DNA of 52,926 nucleotides from Saccharopolyspora elongata (GTDB lineage: Bacteria > Actinomycetota > Actinomycetes > Mycobacteriales > Pseudonocardiaceae). Made by a program: the position numbers and the translations under genes. Shown here piece by piece: positions 48,774-52,926 of this stretch (positions are counted from its first letter, which is position 1; the number at the start of each line of letters is the position of its first letter). The stretch spans positions 1 to 52,926 of the forward strand of contig NZ_SMKW01000066.1 in assembly GCF_004348985.1 (NCBI RefSeq), written 5' to 3'. The notes beneath the pieces were generated by a model, which saw only the letters and a program-made list of their open reading frames with translations, had not been told where the DNA came from and ran no database searches.

Positions 48774-51566
48774 GTGCAGCCGAACCGGGAGTACCGCCCA
48801 AATGATGTGGCGTTATTGCTGACCGTGGTCCGTGAGCTTGTGGCGGAGCGTCGCTGCGCTGACGCCGCCGCAGCCGCGGCGTTGGACAGTGGTTTCGAGC
48901 GTGATCTCGGGCTCGATAGCCTGGCACTCGCTGAGCTTCTGCCGCGTGTCGAGGAGGCCTTCGGTGTCAGCCTGCAGGCGGGCACGCTCGGCACTATCGA
49001 GACGCCTCGCGATCTCCTTGCGGCCATCAGGAGTGCGCCATGCACAGGTGCCCACCGGCTGTTCGAGGGCCGGTATGCAGTGCCGCCGCATGCTGAGCGG
49101 ATTCCCGACACGATCGCCACCTTGACTGAAGCGCTGGCCTGGCACGCCCGTGTCCACCCGGATCGGCAGCACGTGCGGATTCTCCACGACGAGGCCCAGG
49201 AGGTGGTCAGCTATCGCGATCTGCAACGCAGTGCCGCTCGGGTGGCTGCGGGATTGCTGGCGCGAGATCTCCGGCTCGGTGATGCGGTGGCGCTCATGCT
49301 GCCGACAGGTCGGGACTACTTCGCCGGCTTCACCGGGGTGCTGCTGGCCGGCGGGGTACCCGTGCCGATCTACCCACCGACGCGGCCGTCGCAGCTGGCC
49401 GACCACCTGCGCCGGCAGGTGGGCATCCTCAACAACGCCCGAGCACGGCTGCTGGTCACCGATCCCGGGGCTGCGCGGCTGGGGCGGCTGGTGCAGGGCC
49501 AGGTCGCGTCGATGCGGCATGTCCTCACGCCCGCTGAGCTCACCGACTGCGGTGAGGTGGGCGCGGTCGGCCGGGATGCCACCGACGTGGCGTTGCTGCA
49601 ATACACCTCGGGCAGCACCGGCAACCCCAAAGGCGTGGTGCTCACCCACGCCAACCTGCTGTCCAACATCCGGGCGATGGCCCAGGTCGCTCATGTTTCG
49701 ACCGCCGACGTGTTCATCAGCTGGCTGCCGCTTTACCACGACATGGGGCTGATCGGGGCGTGGCTGTCCAGCCTCTACTTCGGACTGCCACTGGTGGTGA
49801 TGCCGCCGTCGACCTTCCTGGCTCGGCCTGCTCGATGGCTGCAGGCCATCCACACTCACCGGGGAACCCTGTCCGCAGGACCGAATTTCGCCTATGAGCT
49901 GTGCCTGCGGAAGATCGGAGCTCCCGAGATCGAGGGCCTGGATCTCAGCTCGTGGCGAGTGGCGTTCAACGGCGCCGAACCAGTGCACGCGGACACCCTG
50001 ACCAGGTTCGCCGAGCGGTTCCGGCCCTACGGGTTCGACCCGCGGGCGCTGACCCCGGTCTACGGGCTCGCCGAATCGTGCGTGGGCCTGACCTTCCCAC
50101 CGATGGGGCGCGGCCCGGTCGTGGATCGAGTCATCCGCGAGGAGTTCGTGCGCTCTGGCCGGGCGCTGCGGGCCGCCGCCGGCGATCCCGATCCGCTGCG
50201 ATTCGTCTCCTGCGGTGTGCCGCTGCCCGGCCACGAGATCCGGGTCGCAGACACGGCGGGCAACGCGCTCGGTGACCGGCGCGAGGGCAGGATCGAGTTC
50301 CGGGGCTCGTCGGTGACCACGGGCTACTTCCGCAATCCGCGGGCGACCCAGGCCCTGGTCCGACGCGGGTGGCTGGACACCGGTGATCTCGGGTATCTCG
50401 ACGCAGGTGAGCTCTACGTCACAGGCCGGGCCAAGGACCTCATCATCCGGGCGGGGCGCAATCTGCATCCCGAAGAGCTCGAAGCCGCCGTCGGTGACCT
50501 ACCCGGCATCCGCAAGGGCTGCGTCGCCGTGTTCGCCAGCACCGGCCGGCGAACCGGCGACACCGAGCAGCTCGTCGTGCTCGCCGAGACCCGCCAAATC
50601 GACACAGCCGCTCTCGCCGCACTGCACGACCGCATCGGGACGATCACGATCGACCTTCTCGGGGCAGCACCCGATGATGTCGTTCTCGCTCCGCCTGGGG
50701 CCATACCGAAGACTTCGAGCGGCAAGATCCGCCGCGCCGCGAGTCGCGAGTCCTACGAGCGGGGAATGACAGGCGAGCGGTACCGTCCACTGTGGTTGAG
50801 AGCTGGATTCGCGGCCACGGCAGCAGGGAGCTACCTGCGCTGGATCGGGCGGCTTGTCGGCGGCATGGTCTTCGATGCGTGGTGCTGGTGCCTGCTCGTC
50901 GGGGTCGGTGTTCCGACTGTGCTGGCGGCAGCGCTGCTGCCCAGCCGCGCACCGGCAGTCGCCCGCCGGGCCGCTCGAAGCCTGGCCCTTCTCACGGGCA
51001 CGCGCCTGATCGTGGCCAACGCCGAGCAACTCTCGCGAACCCCGGCCTGTGTGGTCGTCGTCAACCACCCCAGTTACCTCGATGGCATCGCACTGATGGC
51101 AGCCCTGCCCGGTCAGTACACGTTCGTCGCGGGTGAAGTCCTCGCCACCAAGCCGGTGCTCGGGTTCTTGCTGCGGCGTGTGGGGACCGTGTTCGTGCAG
51201 CGTGCCGACCGCGAGCAGGGCGTGGCCGACACCCGCCGCCTGACCGTCGCGGCCCGGGCAGGGCGGCGGCTCGTCCTGTTCCCGGAAGGTGGGCTGTCGC
51301 CGCTTCCGGGGCTGCGCCCGTTCCACATGGGAGCTTTCGTGATCGCCGCAGGTGCTGGGCGACCGGTCGTCCCGGTCGCGATTCATGGCACGCGTTCCAT
51401 CCTCCAGCCCGGCAGCCACCGCTTCGTCCATTGCGGCGTTGTCCACGTGACCGTGGGCGAACCGATACATCCGGCTGGCGTGGACTGGGATGCCGCTGTT
51501 GAACTGGAACACCGAGCTCGCAACGTGATCTCCGAACACTGTGGCGAACCTGACCGAGTCCGGTAG
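48774..51566 (+). CDS. ACP-fatty acyl-AMP ligase-acyltransferase fusion
   Basis: 930 residues from GTG 48774. Residues 8-80 are an acyl carrier domain with phosphopantetheine Ser49 (DLGLDSLALAELLPRVEEAF). Residues about 105-650 form an adenylating enzyme of the fatty acyl-AMP ligase class: YTSGSTGNPKGVVLTHAN, SWLPLYHDMGLIG, TPVYGLAESCVGLTF, RGWLDTGDLGYL, LIIRAGRNLHPEELE, and PKTSSGKIRR at the end. The last 270 residues are a membrane-associated PlsC-type acyltransferase with NHPSYLDG (H-x4-D) and LFPEGGLSP. The chain can therefore activate a fatty acid, load a carrier and transfer it to a lipid acceptor, perhaps via its own ACP or the free ACP encoded downstream. A DosR-like repeat lies upstream. 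Confidence 0.92.
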   Translation: MQPNREYRPNDVALLLTVVRELVAERRCADAAAAAALDSGFERDLGLDSLALAELLPRVEEAFGVSLQAGTLGTIETPRDLLAAIRSAPCTGAHRLFEGRYAVPPHAERIPDTIATLTEALAWHARVHPDRQHVRILHDEAQEVVSYRDLQRSAARVAAGLLARDLRLGDAVALMLPTGRDYFAGFTGVLLAGGVPVPIYPPTRPSQLADHLRRQVGILNNARARLLVTDPGAARLGRLVQGQVASMRHVLTPAELTDCGEVGAVGRDATDVALLQYTSGSTGNPKGVVLTHANLLSNIRAMAQVAHVSTADVFISWLPLYHDMGLIGAWLSSLYFGLPLVVMPPSTFLARPARWLQAIHTHRGTLSAGPNFAYELCLRKIGAPEIEGLDLSSWRVAFNGAEPVHADTLTRFAERFRPYGFDPRALTPVYGLAESCVGLTFPPMGRGPVVDRVIREEFVRSGRALRAAAGDPDPLRFVSCGVPLPGHEIRVADTAGNALGDRREGRIEFRGSSVTTGYFRNPRATQALVRRGWLDTGDLGYLDAGELYVTGRAKDLIIRAGRNLHPEELEAAVGDLPGIRKGCVAVFASTGRRTGDTEQLVVLAETRQIDTAALAALHDRIGTITIDLLGAAPDDVVLAPPGAIPKTSSGKIRRAASRESYERGMTGERYRPLWLRAGFAATAAGSYLRWIGRLVGGMVFDAWCWCLLVGVGVPTVLAAALLPSRAPAVARRAARSLALLTGTRLIVANAEQLSRTPACVVVVNHPSYLDGIALMAALPGQYTFVAGEVLATKPVLGFLLRRVGTVFVQRADREQGVADTRRLTVAARAGRRLVLFPEGGLSPLPGLRPFHMGAFVIAAGAGRPVVPVAIHGTRSILQPGSHRFVHCGVVHVTVGEPIHPAGVDWDAAVELEHRARNVISEHCGEPDRVR

Positions 51567-51585
51567 CGGAAGCCGTCGGCGCCGG

Positions 51586-51840
51586 CTAGCCCCTGGAGGT
51601 GAGGTAGTCCACTGAGGACTGAATCGTGGTGAGGCGGTCGTAGTCCTCATCATCGATGCGGATTCCGCTGGTGTTGCTGAGGTGTTCGACGAAGGTGAGG
51701 AAGTCCAGGGAGTCCAGTTCGAGTGCGTCGCGAAAGTCCTCGCGGTCGTCGAGTCTATCGAGTTCGCCGTCGGGAATGGCTTTCAACAACGCGTTGCGGA
51801 CGAGGTCGCGGGCGGCTTCGGGCGTGATCGGCGGTGTCAT
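51586..51840 (-). CDS. Acyl carrier protein
   Basis: 84 residues. The phosphopantetheine site is in ALELDSLDFLTFVEHLSN (Ser about 45), followed by the conserved acidic helix region IRIDDEDYDRLTTIQSSVDY. ATG 51840 overlaps the stop of the E2 gene by one base (TGATG), so the two are translationally coupled; a GTG one codon earlier is possible. It converges with the FAAL-acyltransferase gene across 19 bases. It may accept acyl chains made by the dehydrogenase complex or those activated by the FAAL, but this is inferred from proximity only. Confidence 0.9.
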   Translation of the reverse strand: MTPPITPEAARDLVRNALLKAIPDGELDRLDDREDFRDALELDSLDFLTFVEHLSNTSGIRIDDEDYDRLTTIQSSVDYLTSRG

Positions 51841-52926
51841 CACAGCTCCTCCGGTCGTTGCAGGAAGGCGTTGACGGAGGTGAGGAAGCGGGCACCGGTG
51901 GCGCCGTCGCTGGCTCGGTGGTCACCGGAGAGCGTCGCGGTGACCAGCGGGCGGATCCCGATGAGATCCCCTACCGCCCAGGGACGGCGCATGACCGCGC
52001 CGAAACCGACCAGCGCCACCTGCGGCGGGTAGATCACGCCCTGGACGGAGTCGACGCCGAGATCACCGAGGTTGGTCACGGTGATCGTGGCCGGTGTGGT
52101 GTCCGAGGAACGCAGGCGCGAGGTGCGGGCACGGGTGACCAGTTCGCGCAGGCTGTGCATGAGTTCGATCAGCGGTAGTTGGGCGGCGTCGGGGATGGTG
52201 GGGGTGAGCACCCCGCCGCCGTGCAGCGACACGGCGACGCCGAGGTGGACGGAATCCGCAGGGGTGAAGTGGTCGCCGATCCAGTGGCCGTTGAGATCGG
52301 GCACGTCGCGTGCGGCGAGGGCGCTTGCCTTGAGCAGGAGCGCGGCGGGCACGATGCGGTCGGCAACGGCTGAGTGGCGGTTCAGGTCGTGCAGCCATTC
52401 CGTGGCGGCGGCGATGTCGATGGTGCTGGTGAGATAGTAGTGCGGGATTTCTCGTTTGGACCTCGACATCAGGGCGGCGATGGCCTGCCGCATGCTCTCC
52501 GGGCGGCGCTCGGTCGTTGTGGGTGCCTGTGTTGGGGGCGGCGTTTGTCGTGCGGCGTGGACGTCCCAGGCGCGGATGGAACTGTCGGTGCCGGAGCCGG
52601 TCAGCCGGGTGGGGTCGACACCGAGTTCGGTGGCCAGCCGACGGGCGTAGGGGGAGATCCGCTGGCGCGCCGGTGCCGGTGACGCGGGTGCCGAGCCGAT
52701 TGCCCGCGGATGCGGCTCAGCTCCCTGCCGCGCGGCTGTTTCGATGTCGGTGCGGGTGATGGCTCCGCCATGTCCGGTGCCGTGCACCGTCGTGAGGTCG
52801 ACGCCGAGTTGCGCGGCGAGTTTGCGTACTGGTGGTGAGGCGGGCGGTACGACCGGTGGTTCACGGCGGGGCCTGCCGCGAGCCGAGGGCTTGGCGGGCG
52901 GCGGGCCCCGCCGTGAACCACCGGTC
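51840..52926 (-). CDS. 2-oxoacid dehydrogenase E2 acyltransferase, 3' part
   Basis: The frame enters from the right edge of the window, so the lipoyl domain and start lie outside. Two peripheral subunit-binding motifs are visible: VRKLAAQLGVDLTTVHGTG near the edge and ARRLATELGVDPTRLTGSG. Then comes the catalytic domain: MRQAIAALMSRSKREIPHYY, NLGDLGVDSVQGVIYPPQVA and the active-site TLSGDHRASDGATGARFL with His and Asp. The enzyme moves acyl groups from lipoamide to CoA (pyruvate or branched-chain 2-oxoacid complexes). Having two binding motifs is unusual for bacterial E2. The first 25 codons at the edge fall in an inverted repeat and may not be genuine. It is coupled to the ACP gene. Confidence 0.88.
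   Translation of the reverse strand, partial: TGGSRRGPPPAKPSARGRPRREPPVVPPASPPVRKLAAQLGVDLTTVHGTGHGGAITRTDIETAARQGAEPHPRAIGSAPASPAPARQRISPYARRLATELGVDPTRLTGSGTDSSIRAWDVHAARQTPPPTQAPTTTERRPESMRQAIAALMSRSKREIPHYYLTSTIDIAAATEWLHDLNRHSAVADRIVPAALLLKASALAARDVPDLNGHWIGDHFTPADSVHLGVAVSLHGGGVLTPTIPDAAQLPLIELMHSLRELVTRARTSRLRSSDTTPATITVTNLGDLGVDSVQGVIYPPQVALVGFGAVMRRPWAVGDLIGIRPLVTATLSGDHRASDGATGARFLTSVNAFLQRPEEL
52851..52926. repeat. Inverted repeat with 23-bp perfect arms at the window end
   Basis: Bases 52851-52873 are the exact reverse complement of 52904-52926, separated by a 30-base GC-rich spacer, and the right arm ends on the last base of the window. The repeat lies inside the E2 reading frame. 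A sequence that stops exactly at such an arm suggests an assembly or read fold-back artefact, or a natural stem that stopped the assembly. Confidence 0.8.

Noticed and set aside
1..52926. CRISPR array, rRNA, complete insertion sequence or integrase
   Set aside because: No spaced direct repeats, no rRNA-like segments, and no transposase or integrase motifs were found in any frame examined.

Overview
High-GC actinobacterial DNA, most like Pseudonocardiaceae/Saccharopolyspora from gene families and codon use (inference). Nearly everything from about 12.7 kb rightward belongs to families found in the hypoxia/dormancy (DosR/DevR) regulon of Mycobacterium tuberculosis: ten universal stress proteins (USPs), an Acg-type nitroreductase, a Hrp1-type CBS protein, a ribosome hibernation factor, an Rv1733c-type membrane protein, an Rv1738-type DUF1876 protein, nicotinate phosphoribosyltransferase and P-type ATPases. 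Many upstream regions carry a 14-bp inverted repeat of the form GGGCC-N4-GGCCC, often 55-70 bp before the start codon. The best copy is a perfect palindrome at 43124-43139. No DosR/DosS-type regulator is in the window.

Layout. 1-1.37 kb: tail of an acetyltransferase, then gene-poor DNA. 1.37-6.4 kb: an orphan Cys/His protein and a decayed region holding a P-type ATPase pseudogene with two internal deletions and a V/A-type ATPase operon reduced to fragments (stalk subunit joined to the end of subunit A, frameshifted B, intact D). 6.4-8.5 kb: glutamine-dependent NAD synthetase. 9.25-12.6 kb: a three-gene cassette of less GC-rich sequence. It holds a small helical protein with a C-terminal amyloid-like motif, a STAND/NLR-type NTPase with a matching N-terminal motif, and a third protein of unknown function. 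I read it as a candidate NLR/amyloid-signalling conflict system, the most interesting item here. 12.8-36.4 kb: USPs, hibernation factor, CBS proteins, formate dehydrogenase plus NuoEF-like diaphorase, GNAT/acyl-CoA synthetase, nitroreductase, PncB and a cation ATPase. 36.6-43 kb: class V fructose-bisphosphatase, a second cation ATPase, DUF1876 and DUF3040 proteins and two USPs. 43.1-47.6 kb: iron genes (FTR1 permease behind an IdeR/DtxR-like box, a truncated EfeO, ferritin with an altered ferroxidase motif, and a P1B-5 ATPase with a hemerythrin domain). 47.8 kb to the end: a GarA-like FHA protein, an isolated pup gene, an ACP-FAAL-acyltransferase fusion, a free ACP and the 3' part of a 2-oxoacid dehydrogenase E2 gene running off the window, which ends exactly on the arm of a 23-bp inverted repeat.

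Together the intact genes suit survival without oxygen: NAD(H) supply and recycling (NadE, PncB, formate dehydrogenase/diaphorase), gluconeogenesis, acyl activation, ribosome hibernation, ion and iron homeostasis and USP signalling. Functions are inferred from protein motifs read by eye; no database search was run.
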